The position numbers were made by a program, and so were the translations under genes. The notes below the pieces were generated by a model. That model had not been told where the DNA came from and searched no databases. It saw only the letters and a list, made by a program, of their open reading frames with translations. From Brotaphodocola faecis (lineage in GTDB: Bacteria; Bacillota; Clostridia; Lachnospirales; Lachnospiraceae), in assembly GCF_040096075.1 (NCBI RefSeq), contig NZ_JBBMFJ010000002.1:124001-188000 (forward strand): a stretch of DNA of 64,000 bases, read 5' to 3'. Every line of letters starts with the position of its first letter. The first letter of the stretch is position 1. Positions 31,322 to 40,099 of the stretch are shown here, piece by piece.

Positions 31322-32559
31322 TATTCTTCCCGTACAGGCAGCGGAAGCTCCGACAGAGAACAAACGACATACTCCATCTCCGCTCGTGATCCGGCTACTT
31401 TTTTCAGATTGTTGTTGATCCTGCGGTACACGATCTCGCAGCTGCTCTCATCGGCTGCGATCAGCAGAATCAGGTACTGGGAGTTATTGTACTGTGTGTA
31501 GACATCTCCTTTTCGAAGGCTGTTTCCGATCACATCCTTGAGGATCTGGGCACGCTCTTTCCGCTTTTTCTCATTCTGAAGGCGCTTTCCCTCGTAATCC
31601 ACCAGCGTACAGAGCATCAGATAGTAGGAACGGCCGGAGCGGTCTATGTTGCGGTTAACCATATGGCAGATATCTACGAAGCCCCAGTAAGAGCAATAGT
31701 AGGCTTTATCGTCAGATTCGTAGCCACCCCCCGACTGAAAACGGTTCCGGATATCTTTCATGATCTCATCCATCTCTCCGGGCATGTGGCGAATCTTACT
31801 GTTCATGCGCTCGTAACAGGCCATCATCTCCGGGGAAGCCGGAAGTCCCATCTCGTCCGCATAGCGCTGAACCATATCATTGTACATGGCGTAAGCCCGC
31901 TTATACTCCCCCTTGTCCATCAGAAGATCAATCTGACAGATCTTCCAGTTGTCAGCGGGATCCATCTGGATCACATGCTCGTACAAGGCTTCCATCGCCG
32001 CATAATCCTTCTGACTTCTATAATACTCAGCCAGCCACTGAACACAGCGTTCATACCGCTTCTTCAGCCTCAGGTTCTCCGACATCACCCAGATCTCCGT
32101 ACTGATCGACGGAAGCAGCTCTCCCCGGTACACCTCAAATGCCGCCTGATAGAAGGAATGCTTCTCCCTCTGGTCCGTGGTCTGCTCCGCCTGATCTAAC
32201 AGTTCTTCGAACTCATGGACATCCAGCTTCAGAGGATACTCCGGATCCGGTATATAGACACCGTCCACCCGGGTCACATACTCCCCCTTTGGCAGTCCGG
32301 CCTTCACCATCTGCCGCCGCAGCTGATAGATCAGATTATTCACACTGTTGTTGGTATCAGCAACAGTGCTCCGGTCATACAGAGCCTTCGCCAGCTGCTC
32401 CTTCCCGACCCCTTTCTTCCCCCGAAGCCAGACCAGCTGCAGAAGCTGTATACATTTCAGGGAACTGTTTCTTCCCAGTATCAGTTCTTTTCCCTCACAA
32501 ACAATTGAAAATTCGCCTAACATACGAACTGTAAAAAATTCCCGGTATGCATCTGTCAT
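31321..32559 (-). CDS. SARP/BTAD-family transcriptional regulator
   Basis: 412 residues. An OmpR-like winged helix (about 10-95, FTVRMLGEFSIVCEGKELIL; NNSVNNLIYQLRRQM) is followed by a bacterial transcriptional activation (BTAD) TPR domain (about 105-250; KLDVHEFEELL, YRGELLPS, YADEMGLPAS). The C-terminal 110 residues (from RNRFQSGG) resemble a degenerate GGDEF domain (RKGDVYTQYNNSQYLILL). SARP proteins activate neighbouring operons. It lies immediately upstream of the pilus operon, with matching direct repeats in that promoter. The start at 32559 follows AAGGGGGAA. Confidence 0.85.
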   Translation of the reverse strand: MTDAYREFFTVRMLGEFSIVCEGKELILGRNSSLKCIQLLQLVWLRGKKGVGKEQLAKALYDRSTVADTNNSVNNLIYQLRRQMVKAGLPKGEYVTRVDGVYIPDPEYPLKLDVHEFEELLDQAEQTTDQREKHSFYQAAFEVYRGELLPSISTEIWVMSENLRLKKRYERCVQWLAEYYRSQKDYAAMEALYEHVIQMDPADNWKICQIDLLMDKGEYKRAYAMYNDMVQRYADEMGLPASPEMMACYERMNSKIRHMPGEMDEIMKDIRNRFQSGGGYESDDKAYYCSYWGFVDICHMVNRNIDRSGRSYYLMLCTLVDYEGKRLQNEKKRKERAQILKDVIGNSLRKGDVYTQYNNSQYLILLIAADESSCEIVYRRINNNLKKVAGSRAEMEYVVCSLSELPLPVREE

Positions 32560-32603
32560 CTTCAATTCCCCCTTGCAAGTAATATGTACTCTCAACTGTT
32601 CCG

Positions 32604-32612
32604 ATTATATCA
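32604..32612 (-). promoter_or_regulatory. Extended -10 promoter of the regulator gene
   Basis: Minus strand TGATATAAT (TATAAT at 32604-32609 with TG one base upstream). No good -35 is seen at 16-18 nt; the DNA further upstream is very AT-rich. Confidence 0.6.
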
Positions 32613-32682
32613 TATATTTTCAGGGCTTTCTATGCTCAAACATGTATAATAATGAATAATAATGTATAGGGTAGTTGCCCGG

Positions 32683-33594
32683 TCATGCCAGAACCAGGCA
32701 CCAGAGCGGTACTGTAACCATGGAAAGCAGCGTAGAAAGAACAACACACTTGGTTGCAAAAATTTCATCCTTATCATACTTTGCGGCAAGTACAGCAGTA
32801 ACACTGGCAGCCGGCATACCGGACAGGACCACGGAAACGCCGGTAACAAGACTGTCCACATGGGCCAGGTGGCATGCCGCAAATACCAGAAACGGAATAA
32901 AGACCAGACGGATAAAGCTGTAGTAAATCGTATCCCGTTCCGGTAGAGAACGCAGCGGCACTTCCGCCAGAATGGTACCTACTAACATCATGGCAAGAAA
33001 CGTATTGCCGCCAGCTATATTTTTGATGGTCAGACTGAGAAAGCCCGGCAGCTGAATCTGCAGTATCATGATCAAAAGCCCTGCAAACACTGATACGATA
33101 CAGGGATGTGTGCAGACTTTTTTGATCAGGGATTTGGCATCCGGTGCCTGGGTAAAATAGGTCAGTCCGATAGACCACATGAAGGTACGCTGGGGAATGG
33201 TATAAATAGACGCATACAAAAGTCCCAATCCGCCGAACACACCCTCTGCAATGGAATTTCCCAGAATGCCTGCATTGGAGCAGATGGTGGCGTACTGAAG
33301 CACTTTCTTGCGTTCATCCGGGAAACCCGGATAAAGGATGCGGCCCAGCAGCCAGGCGCCTGCCTGGATTGCAGTCGCAACAATGATGATAACCAGACAG
33401 CTCAGCAGAATCTGGTGGTTAAATTCGATCTCAAACGATTTGATGATACTGGCTGGCAGGGTAACAAACAGTACAAGATCGGTCAGCAGTCCCTTTCCGG
33501 CATCCGTGATCATTCCCGTTTTCCGAAAAAGATAGCCCAATATCATGATAGTAAACAGCATTCCCTGCATGGAAAACAATCCTGAAAAATCCAT
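32683..33594 (-). CDS. AEC-family transporter
   Basis: 303 residues with about ten membrane helices split into two halves (MLFTIMILGYLFRKTGMIT; later IFATKCVVLSTLLSMVTVPL). The auxin efflux carrier/malate permease family exports or imports small organic acids such as malate; the substrate here is not deducible. GGAGAGAG lies upstream of the ATG. It stands alone, divergent from the next lipoprotein gene. The 298 nt between the two starts contain promoter-like AT-rich DNA but nothing else I can name. Confidence 0.88.
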   Translation of the reverse strand: MDFSGLFSMQGMLFTIMILGYLFRKTGMITDAGKGLLTDLVLFVTLPASIIKSFEIEFNHQILLSCLVIIIVATAIQAGAWLLGRILYPGFPDERKKVLQYATICSNAGILGNSIAEGVFGGLGLLYASIYTIPQRTFMWSIGLTYFTQAPDAKSLIKKVCTHPCIVSVFAGLLIMILQIQLPGFLSLTIKNIAGGNTFLAMMLVGTILAEVPLRSLPERDTIYYSFIRLVFIPFLVFAACHLAHVDSLVTGVSVVLSGMPAASVTAVLAAKYDKDEIFATKCVVLSTLLSMVTVPLWCLVLA

Positions 33595-33892
33595 ATTGCT
33601 CTCTCCTACGGCCGCTCTGTATCTGAACCGGCCTTTTTCTTATTTTGTAAATTTTTCTCTTCCTTATCATAGTACAACCATTTCATAACGTCAAATATAC
33701 TTTTTTGATAACTGTCATAACCTGCATCGGCAGCTCTGTTTTCTTTTTTCTTCCGGAGTTCACCAAATGTTCACCATTTTGAAGAAAACTTAATAAAAAA
33801 TCAATGGTTTTTTCGATTGCTTTGTAGTAAACTCATGTTTGTCAGTTCCGGTACCCTGGAATGACAGAGAAAGATCAGAGGAGTGATATATT

Positions 33893-34693
33893 ATGAAAAA
33901 GGCATTATTAATCACTGCTATCGCAGCAGTTTCCATCAGTGCAGCAGCATGTTCCAGCAAAAAGACCGCAGAAACAACGGCAGCTCCGGTAGAGACCACC
34001 GCAGCAGAAACCACGACAGAGGCAGAAACCAATGAGGATTACACCAGCGGTATCATCACTGCCATTGACGGAGATGTACTTACCGTAAAAGATGATTATG
34101 ACGACGAAGAAAGAAAATACGACATTTCCGGCGCTGACGTAACCAACGAATTCCCGCTCTCCGAGGGTGACTGGGTTGACATTACCTTCCAGGCTGACAG
34201 CACCGAGGATCCGATCCCGGCTATCGCAGTAGATGTTACCTCTTCCGTATTAGAGCAGAACATGGATCCGGTTGCCGAAGGCAAGATCAAAGAAGTTGCT
34301 TCCGATACCATGACACTTGAGGTTGATGGTGAGGAATACAAGATTCTGACCGGCAACGCTTATGTAGTAGGAAAAGATGGCATCAAGGCTGACGCAGACG
34401 CAGAAGTTACCTACCTTGGCGATCTGGACGACGAGCCGCTGGCAATCAAGATCGTTATGGCTGACGCAAAAGATTCCGACGATGCTAAGATCAACGCATT
34501 CGTAGGTAAGGTTGCACAGATCGGTGAAGATGGTGATCATATCGTTCTGGAAGCACAGACCGGTGATTTCTTCACATTTGTTTCTGACGATACTGATTTC
34601 AGCCAGTATGCAGAGGGTGATACCCTTCAGATCCAGTATGATGGTTCCATCAACGACAAAGAGATCCAGGCTGTAAAAATCACCAAAAAGTAA
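33893..34693 (+). CDS. Lipoprotein with three repeated beta domains, unknown function
   Basis: 266 residues. Lipoprotein signal with lipobox SAAAC at residue about 20, an Ala/Thr/Glu tether to residue 47, then three repeats of about 70 residues. Their openings align: GIITAIDGDVLTVKD, GKIKEVASDTMTLEVDG, GKVAQIGEDGDHIVLEAQ; each has an Asp-rich, OB-like beta pattern. Very acidic overall. Anchored on the outer face of the membrane; no function recognised. AGGAGTGAT precedes the ATG and a strong bidirectional terminator follows the stop. Confidence 0.82.
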   Translation: MKKALLITAIAAVSISAAACSSKKTAETTAAPVETTAAETTTEAETNEDYTSGIITAIDGDVLTVKDDYDDEERKYDISGADVTNEFPLSEGDWVDITFQADSTEDPIPAIAVDVTSSVLEQNMDPVAEGKIKEVASDTMTLEVDGEEYKILTGNAYVVGKDGIKADADAEVTYLGDLDDEPLAIKIVMADAKDSDDAKINAFVGKVAQIGEDGDHIVLEAQTGDFFTFVSDDTDFSQYAEGDTLQIQYDGSINDKEIQAVKITKK

Positions 34694-34718
34694 TCTTTCA
34701 TTCCATATCGCAGATTCC

Positions 34719-34751
34719 AAAAAGACCGCCACATAAAGTGACGGTCTTTTT
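34719..34751. terminator. Bidirectional terminator
   Basis: AAAAAGACCG (34719-34728) pairs perfectly with CGGTCTTTTT (34742-34751), extended by CAC/GTG inside. It serves the lipoprotein gene on the plus strand and the convergent kinase-like gene on the minus strand. Confidence 0.88.
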
Positions 34752-34767
34752 GAAATTACGGAAATTT

Positions 34768-35418
34768 TTAAATATCGTATCCGATCATGCGGATATAATC
34801 CTTGATCAGTGCTACTACCTGGTCAAGCTCCAGTTTGCTGGCGTTGATTGGCAGGTCGTAGTTGGTGACATCCTCCCACTCTTTTCCGGTGAAATACTTG
34901 TGGTAGGATTTACGCTGTTTTGTGATCTTGTTTAATTTGTTGAGCGCTTCTTTGGTGTCGGTAATGCCGTCAGTCTCCTGGGTTCTGCGCACACAGGTTG
35001 GAATGTCTGCGTAGACAAAAATCTTAACCAGGTCTTCCTTCCCTGCGGTTTCCAGGATATAATCTGCACAGCGTCCAACAATCACGCAGGACTCTGCGGC
35101 AGCCAGCTCGCGGATGACCTCGGACTGGAAGCGGAACAGGTTGTCTGGAGAAGTTACATCGCCCTCCGTCTTTGGTTCCTCAAAAATGCCTGCAGGGAAA
35201 CGCAGGTTTCCAACAATCTTGCGCAGCAGGTTATTTCCTGCTTTTTCATCAGCGAGGCGGAAATATTTTTCTCCTACGGCGCTTTTTTCCGCGGTCATGC
35301 TCAGGATCTCATCATCGTAGAATGGGATATTCAGTTCCTCGGCCAGCTTCTTTCCGACGATACGGCCGCCGCTTCCGTACTGACGCTCAATGGTAATAAC
35401 CAGTTTGCTTTTATCCAT
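34768..35418 (-). CDS. Cytidylate kinase-like protein
   Basis: 216 residues. The P-loop region is ERQYGSGGRIVGKKLAEEL, followed by IPFYDDEIL and the VIVGRCADYIL segment; YHKYFTGKEWEDVTNYDLPI closes the fold. This family (AAA_26) is related to CMP kinase but lacks its usual P-loop spacing, and its substrate is not established. The length is normal for the family. AAAGGAGG lies before the ATG. Confidence 0.85.
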   Translation of the reverse strand: MDKSKLVITIERQYGSGGRIVGKKLAEELNIPFYDDEILSMTAEKSAVGEKYFRLADEKAGNNLLRKIVGNLRFPAGIFEEPKTEGDVTSPDNLFRFQSEVIRELAAAESCVIVGRCADYILETAGKEDLVKIFVYADIPTCVRRTQETDGITDTKEALNKLNKITKQRKSYHKYFTGKEWEDVTNYDLPINASKLELDQVVALIKDYIRMIGYDI

Positions 35419-35466
35419 AAGAAATCCTCCTTTTGGAAATCATGATGATCTGTATTTGGTACATTT

Positions 35467-35495
35467 AGTATAGCACAAAACCGGCAGAGTGCCAA
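35467..35495 (-). promoter_or_regulatory. Promoter of the cytidylate kinase-like gene
   Basis: Minus strand TTGGCA (35490-35495), 17-nt spacer, TATACT (35467-35472). It overlaps the terminator stem of the upstream ABC operon. Confidence 0.75.
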
Positions 35496-35515
35496 ACTTT
35501 TTTACACTCTGCCGG
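35481..35515 (-). terminator. Terminator of the TrpXYZ-type ABC operon
   Basis: CCGGCAGAGTG (35481-35491) pairs perfectly with CACTCTGCCGG (35505-35515), an 11-bp stem followed by TTTT on the minus strand, 30 nt after the ATPase stop. Confidence 0.85.
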
Positions 35516-35545
35516 TCCGTAACATGTTTTCTGATTATTTCAAAA

Positions 35546-36343
35546 CTATTTTGCAAGCATCATGCGGTCATTCGCAAATTCTTCCCCGCTTGCCTCCTCA
35601 AATTTGTGGAGAAGATCTTCTACTGTGAGATGTTTCTTTTCCTCTCCTGCCACATCGTAAATGACATTTCCCTCATGCATCATGATCAGACGGTTGCCCA
35701 TCTGAATGGCATCACGCATATTGTGGGTGATCATCAGGGTGGTAAGCTTCTGCTCTTCTACCATCTCTGCAGTCAGATCCAATACTTTCTTGGCTGTTTT
35801 CGGGTCCAGCGCAGCTGTATGCTCATCTAACAGAAGAAGCTTCGGTCTCTGCAGGGTGGACATCAGCAGAGTCAGGGCCTGGCGCTGTCCACCGGAAAGC
35901 AGTCCGACCTTTGATGTAAGACGGTCTTCCAGGCCAAGTCCAAGACGTTTTAACATATCTACATAGAGCTTACGCTCTTCATTTTTGATTCCCGGTTTTA
36001 AACTGCGCACTCTTCCGCGGCGCAGAGCCAGTGCGAGGTTTTCCTCAATCCCCATGGTTGCTGCGGTTCCGTTCATCGGGTCCTGGAATACACGGCCCAA
36101 AAATGCGGCACGTTTATATTCCGGAAGACGGGTGACATCTTTTCCATCAATTACAATGGCGCCGGTATCGATGGGCCAGACTCCCGCAATCGCGTTTAAC
36201 AGCGTGGATTTTCCCGCTCCGTTTCCGCCGATTACCGTAACGAAATCTCCATCGTGTAAGGTAAGATTGACACCACGAAGGGCTTTCTTTTCATTCACAG
36301 TTCCCCGGTTAAAGGTTTTTGTGATATTCTTGATCTCCAGCAT
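35546..36343 (-). CDS. ABC transporter ATP-binding protein (TrpZ-like)
   Basis: 265 residues. Walker A GGNGAGKST, signature LLSGGQRQA, Walker B KLLLLDEHTAALDP (His in place of the usual Pro after DE, a known variant in this family), switch His in MITHNMRDA. It energises the importer made with the next two proteins upstream. It begins 6 nt after the permease stop with AGGAGAAC. Confidence 0.9.
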   Translation of the reverse strand: MLEIKNITKTFNRGTVNEKKALRGVNLTLHDGDFVTVIGGNGAGKSTLLNAIAGVWPIDTGAIVIDGKDVTRLPEYKRAAFLGRVFQDPMNGTAATMGIEENLALALRRGRVRSLKPGIKNEERKLYVDMLKRLGLGLEDRLTSKVGLLSGGQRQALTLLMSTLQRPKLLLLDEHTAALDPKTAKKVLDLTAEMVEEQKLTTLMITHNMRDAIQMGNRLIMMHEGNVIYDVAGEEKKHLTVEDLLHKFEEASGEEFANDRMMLAK

Positions 36344-36349
36344 GTTCTC

Positions 36350-37255
36350 CTACCCTCTCTTTCCCATATTTGAAAAATAACGGCTCTTCCAGGTAGGAAT
36401 TGCCAGGAAGACAGCAACAACCGCTGCGGATAACAGCTTTAACAGATCGGTATCAATTCCCATCCAGATGACAACCTGCAGTACCAGATAGTAAATAATA
36501 GATCCCAGGGCAACGCCAAGCAGCTTCAGGCCAAAGTTGCGGAAGATTTTTCCGAAAATTGCTTCACCGATGATCACTGCGGCAAGTCCGATGACGATGG
36601 CACCGCGGCCCATATTGATATCCGCAAAACCCTGATACTGACAGAGCATGGCACCGGAAAGCGCTACCAGGCCATTTGATATCATGAGTCCGAGAACGCG
36701 GCTCAAATCCGTGTTGATTCCCTGCGCGCGCGCCATTTTATCGTTGCAGCCGGTTGCGCGTAAGGAACAGCCAAGCTCAGTTCCGAAGAACCAGTATAAA
36801 ATAGCAATCAGAATAATGATCGCAATGGCTACAATCAGGATTGTATTTTTATAGAATGGAACCTTCCGGATAAAACGCAGGGAAACCAGCAGGTCATATT
36901 TGTCGACGTTGATTGCCTGATTCGCTTTTCCCATAGTCTTTAAGTTGATGGAATACAGGCCGAGCTGGGTCAGGATTCCGGCCAGAATTGCGGGAATTCC
37001 CATAAAGGTATGAAGGATTCCGGTTGCAAGTCCGGCTACCATACCAGCCGCCGTCGCGCCCGCCATGGATACCCACACATTCTGTCCGGACAGCATCAGC
37101 ATAATGCAGACTGCGCCGCCGGTTCCAAGAGAACCGTCTACGGTCAGGTCCGCAATGTCCAGGATCCGGAATGTTAAATACACGCCAATGGCCATGATAC
37201 CCCAGATCAGTCCCTGTGCCACTGCGCCAGGCAGGGCATTTACCAAACTCATCAT
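36350..37255 (-). CDS. ABC transporter permease (TrpY-like)
   Basis: 301 residues, eight or more membrane helices, of the branched-chain/PF02653 permease type (GLIWGIMAIGVYLTFRILDI; the cytoplasmic loop with GTELGCSLRATGCNDKMARA). It forms the channel for the PF04392-type binding protein encoded upstream. Eight nt separate it from that gene. Confidence 0.9.
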   Translation of the reverse strand: MMSLVNALPGAVAQGLIWGIMAIGVYLTFRILDIADLTVDGSLGTGGAVCIMLMLSGQNVWVSMAGATAAGMVAGLATGILHTFMGIPAILAGILTQLGLYSINLKTMGKANQAINVDKYDLLVSLRFIRKVPFYKNTILIVAIAIIILIAILYWFFGTELGCSLRATGCNDKMARAQGINTDLSRVLGLMISNGLVALSGAMLCQYQGFADINMGRGAIVIGLAAVIIGEAIFGKIFRNFGLKLLGVALGSIIYYLVLQVVIWMGIDTDLLKLLSAAVVAVFLAIPTWKSRYFSNMGKRG

Positions 37256-37262
37256 ATTTCAG

Positions 37263-38306
37263 TTACTCCTCAATCGCAATGTAATCATCCGGAACGGTAA
37301 TGCCAAGTGCCTCGCAGATGGTCTTGTTGTATTTCTTGGTGAACTGCGGAGCGTATTCAATCGGCATTTCAGAAATATTGGATTCACCGGTCAGGATCTT
37401 TACAGCCATCTTACCGGTTGCTACGCCAAGGTCATAGTAGCTGATGGAAAGGGTTGCTGCACCGCATCCGCTGCAGATACCTTCCTCGCCTGCGATGATC
37501 GGTACGCCGGCCGGCTGGCAGATGTTGTTGATGATCTCGGTGTTTGCTGCAGCAGTATTGTCGGTCGGGATGTAGATGACATCAGAGCTGTTCGCTGCGT
37601 TGGTGGCAATGGTTGCCAGGTCGTTGGAATCAGAGAATGCGTAGTATTCACAGGTGTAGCCCAGTTTCTCCAGCTCTGCCTTTACGGTATCTACCTGATA
37701 CTGGGAGTTTGCTTCTGCGGAACAGTATAACAGGCCAACATTCTTTGCGTCCGGGAACAGCTCCTTTAACATGGCAGCCTGCTCATTTAACGGTGCCAGA
37801 TCTGCGGTACCGGAAATGTTTCCGCCAACGGTTCCGTTAAAATCATCAATACCGAGAGCTACGCCGTACTCGGTAACTGCAGTTCCGAGAACCGGAATGG
37901 TATCCGTGCCGGCCTGTGCAGCCTGAAGGGCCGGTGTTGCGTTGGCCAGGATCAGATCTACATCTTCTGCGACAAAATTGTTGATAATGGTGGAACAGGT
38001 ATTGGAATCACCCTGCGCGTTCTGCTCATCAAAGGTAACCTGGTCTCCAAGTGCTTCGGTCAGGGCATCTTTAAAGCCCTCGGTAGCTGCATCCAGCGCT
38101 ACATGCTGTACCAGCTGGCAGATACCAACTTTATAAGAAGCGCCATCTGCAGAAGCTTCTGCCTTTGTTTCGTCTGCGCTTTCAGCTGCAGTGGTGTCTG
38201 CTGCTGCCTGTGTGGTCTCGGCAGTCTTACCAGAGCCACAGGCGGTCATGGATGCGGCCATCATTCCGGCCAGGATCAGTGCAAGTGCCTTTTTTGTCTT
38301 TTTCAT
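37263..38306 (-). CDS. ABC transporter substrate-binding lipoprotein (TrpX-like, PF04392)
   Basis: 347 residues. Lipobox MTAC, Ala/Thr/Glu tether (about 24-48), then a type I periplasmic fold: YKVGICQLVQHVALDAATEG, FDEQNAQGD, ILANATPALQAAQ, IPVLGTAVTEYG, NVGLLYCSAEANSQYQ, VIYIPTDNTAAAN. This family with this gene order is known as TrpXYZ in streptococci (tryptophan uptake), but close relatives carry other ligands, so tryptophan is only likely. The start at 38306 follows GGGAGAG; no T-box element is evident in the leader. Confidence 0.88.
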   Translation of the reverse strand: MKKTKKALALILAGMMAASMTACGSGKTAETTQAAADTTAAESADETKAEASADGASYKVGICQLVQHVALDAATEGFKDALTEALGDQVTFDEQNAQGDSNTCSTIINNFVAEDVDLILANATPALQAAQAGTDTIPVLGTAVTEYGVALGIDDFNGTVGGNISGTADLAPLNEQAAMLKELFPDAKNVGLLYCSAEANSQYQVDTVKAELEKLGYTCEYYAFSDSNDLATIATNAANSSDVIYIPTDNTAAANTEIINNICQPAGVPIIAGEEGICSGCGAATLSISYYDLGVATGKMAVKILTGESNISEMPIEYAPQFTKKYNKTICEALGITVPDDYIAIEE

Positions 38307-38364
38307 AATACAACTCTCCCTTTTCTTATATTCTGATTTCATAGCAAAAGCTTGAACTTTTTCC

Positions 38365-38393
38365 ATCATACTACACTTTTTTTACTCCGTCAA
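38365..38393 (-). promoter_or_regulatory. Promoter of the TrpXYZ-type operon
   Basis: Minus strand TTGACG (38388-38393), 17-nt spacer, TATGAT (38365-38370). This leaves a leader of only about 50 nt. Confidence 0.78.
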
Positions 38394-38473
38394 TTTAAAG
38401 CTTTAATTTCCTGTAAATTCAACGCATTAAAGTGATAAGGATACATTTATATAGGCCATAACTTATTAAGTAT

Positions 38474-38502
38474 TTGCGCTTTACATATATTTAACCTATA
38501 AT
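38474..38502 (+). promoter_or_regulatory. citXG promoter
   Basis: TTGCGC (38474-38479), 17-nt spacer, TATAAT (38497-38502). The leader of about 165 nt to citX is AT-rich; I see no riboswitch or other element in it. Confidence 0.7.
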
Positions 38503-38671
38503 AATAACCGTAACAACTAAGTAGTGTTCTGAGATCCAATATAGCTTCTGTTTCAAAACCGATGGCTCTTAAATCCGATTTCTGCCAAATGATCGTGAAA
38601 AATTTTGCCATACGGATGGAATATGGAGCTTTATTGGTATATATAAAAATATTTATTCACAGGGGGATTTT

Positions 38672-39178
38672 ATGGAAGAAGTAAATCTGCAGGAAATGCT
38701 TGCTGCCAGAGAGCGGCGCTGCTATCTGCAAACCCAGCTGCTGCATCAGTATAAAAAAAGCCTCATCAGCTTTACCTTAAACATCCCGGGACCAGTCAAA
38801 GTCCTGCCGGGTGTTCCGGAAGCATTTGCAACCGGCTGTCAGAGAATCGAGACACTGTTAAAAGACCGTCTGGTTCTTATTCAGCATATGGAAACCATAA
38901 AGGAAAAAACAGGATATGAAGCTTTTTACAGTGTTGACGCGAATCCGGATTTCATAAAAGAGCTGATGGTCTCCCTGGAGGATCAGGACCGGATTGGACG
39001 CCTGTTCGACATCGATGTGCTCCGCCCGGACAAAAGCAAGGTCTCCAGAGAGGATATGGGGAGCGCGCCAAGAACCTGCCTGCTCTGCGGACAGCCGGCC
39101 CATGTATGCAGCCGCAGCCGCAGACACAGCGTTGCGGAGCTGACCGCAGAGATTGGAAAAATCCTGAGCGGATCATAA
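38672..39178 (+). CDS. citX: Holo-citrate lyase synthase CitX
   Basis: 168 residues. It transfers the phosphoribosyl-dephospho-CoA prosthetic group to the acyl carrier subunit of citrate lyase. The family motif GRLFDIDVL and the C-terminal RTCLLCGQPAHVCSRSRRHS are present. AGGGGGA precedes the ATG. It is followed by citG, which makes the group it transfers. None of the lyase subunit genes lie in the window. Confidence 0.9.
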   Translation: MEEVNLQEMLAARERRCYLQTQLLHQYKKSLISFTLNIPGPVKVLPGVPEAFATGCQRIETLLKDRLVLIQHMETIKEKTGYEAFYSVDANPDFIKELMVSLEDQDRIGRLFDIDVLRPDKSKVSREDMGSAPRTCLLCGQPAHVCSRSRRHSVAELTAEIGKILSGS

Positions 39179-39210
39179 AATAAATTGGGGATTGCGGAGG
39201 ACTGGTATTT

Positions 39211-40068
39211 ATGATTTCTTCTATTTTTTCTGAGGAATGTGCCTATGCGCTCATGGCAGAGGTAGGCGCTACTCCAAAACCGGGACTGGTGGACCGCCAT
39301 GACAGCGGCGCGCATACGGACATGAATTACGATACCTTTGCGGCCAGCACAACGGCAATCGTTCCCTATCTGACCCGGATGTTTGAGGCCGGTCAGGCCT
39401 GGGAATCCAAGGATTTCAATGCCCTCTTTGAGAGCATCCGCCCAATCGGAATTGAGGCGGAAAAAGCCATGTTTGCTGCTACAGATGGAGTAAATACGCA
39501 CAAAGGTATGATTTTTTCGATGGGAACCATTGCGGCGGCGGCAGGACTCTTTTACAGGCGCCACGAAAAATTTGACGCAGAAAAGATTCTGATGCTGGCC
39601 GGATATCTCTGTTACGATGCCATGCGTAAAGATTTTCAGAAGATTGACCGGAAAAATCCACGGACCAATGGAGAGCTTCTTTACCTGCGCTACAGTACCA
39701 AGGGAATCCGCGGAGAGGCCCAAAAAGGTTTTCCCTCTGTTCGTACTGTGTCACTGCCAAAGCTCCGCTCTGCCTTTTCCAGCGGACAGACCGAAAATGA
39801 AGCGTACTTAAATACCCTGCTGACTCTTATGGCGAATGTGGACGACACCAACGTGTTAAGCCGCACCAATACGGTAATACAGGGTTATGTCAAGTCCGAG
39901 GCCGCGCAGCTCTTAAAAATAGGCGGAGCCTCCACCAGCCAGGGAATGGAGGCTCTGAAAAAGCTGAATCAGAAATTTATTTACATGAATGTCAGTCCGG
40001 GCGGCTGTGCCGATCTTCTGGCTGTCACAATTCTGCTCTACCGACTGGAACAGCGAAATCCGCAATAA
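39211..40068 (+). CDS. citG: Triphosphoribosyl-dephospho-CoA synthase CitG
   Basis: 285 residues. It condenses ATP with dephospho-CoA to make the citrate lyase prosthetic-group precursor. Family motifs are present: EVGATPKPGLVDRHDSGAH, NTHKGMIFSMG, and the DDTNVLSRT segment. It follows citX by 32 nt. Convergent with the dipeptidase gene; between them the 12-bp palindrome CTGAGGCCTCAG (40070-40081) directly follows the stop. Confidence 0.92.
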   Translation: MISSIFSEECAYALMAEVGATPKPGLVDRHDSGAHTDMNYDTFAASTTAIVPYLTRMFEAGQAWESKDFNALFESIRPIGIEAEKAMFAATDGVNTHKGMIFSMGTIAAAAGLFYRRHEKFDAEKILMLAGYLCYDAMRKDFQKIDRKNPRTNGELLYLRYSTKGIRGEAQKGFPSVRTVSLPKLRSAFSSGQTENEAYLNTLLTLMANVDDTNVLSRTNTVIQGYVKSEAAQLLKIGGASTSQGMEALKKLNQKFIYMNVSPGGCADLLAVTILLYRLEQRNPQ

Positions 40069-40099
40069 GCTGAGGCCTCAGAACCCGTTTGTATGTACA

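Noticed and set aside
38307..38671. T-box riboswitch ahead of the TrpXYZ-type operon
   Set aside because: The mapped promoter leaves about 50 nt of leader, and no T-box sequence or specifier stem is visible.
40070..40081. Terminator between citG and the dipeptidase gene
   Set aside because: CTGAGGCCTCAG is a perfect palindrome but leaves no room for a loop beyond a few bases and has no T run on either side.
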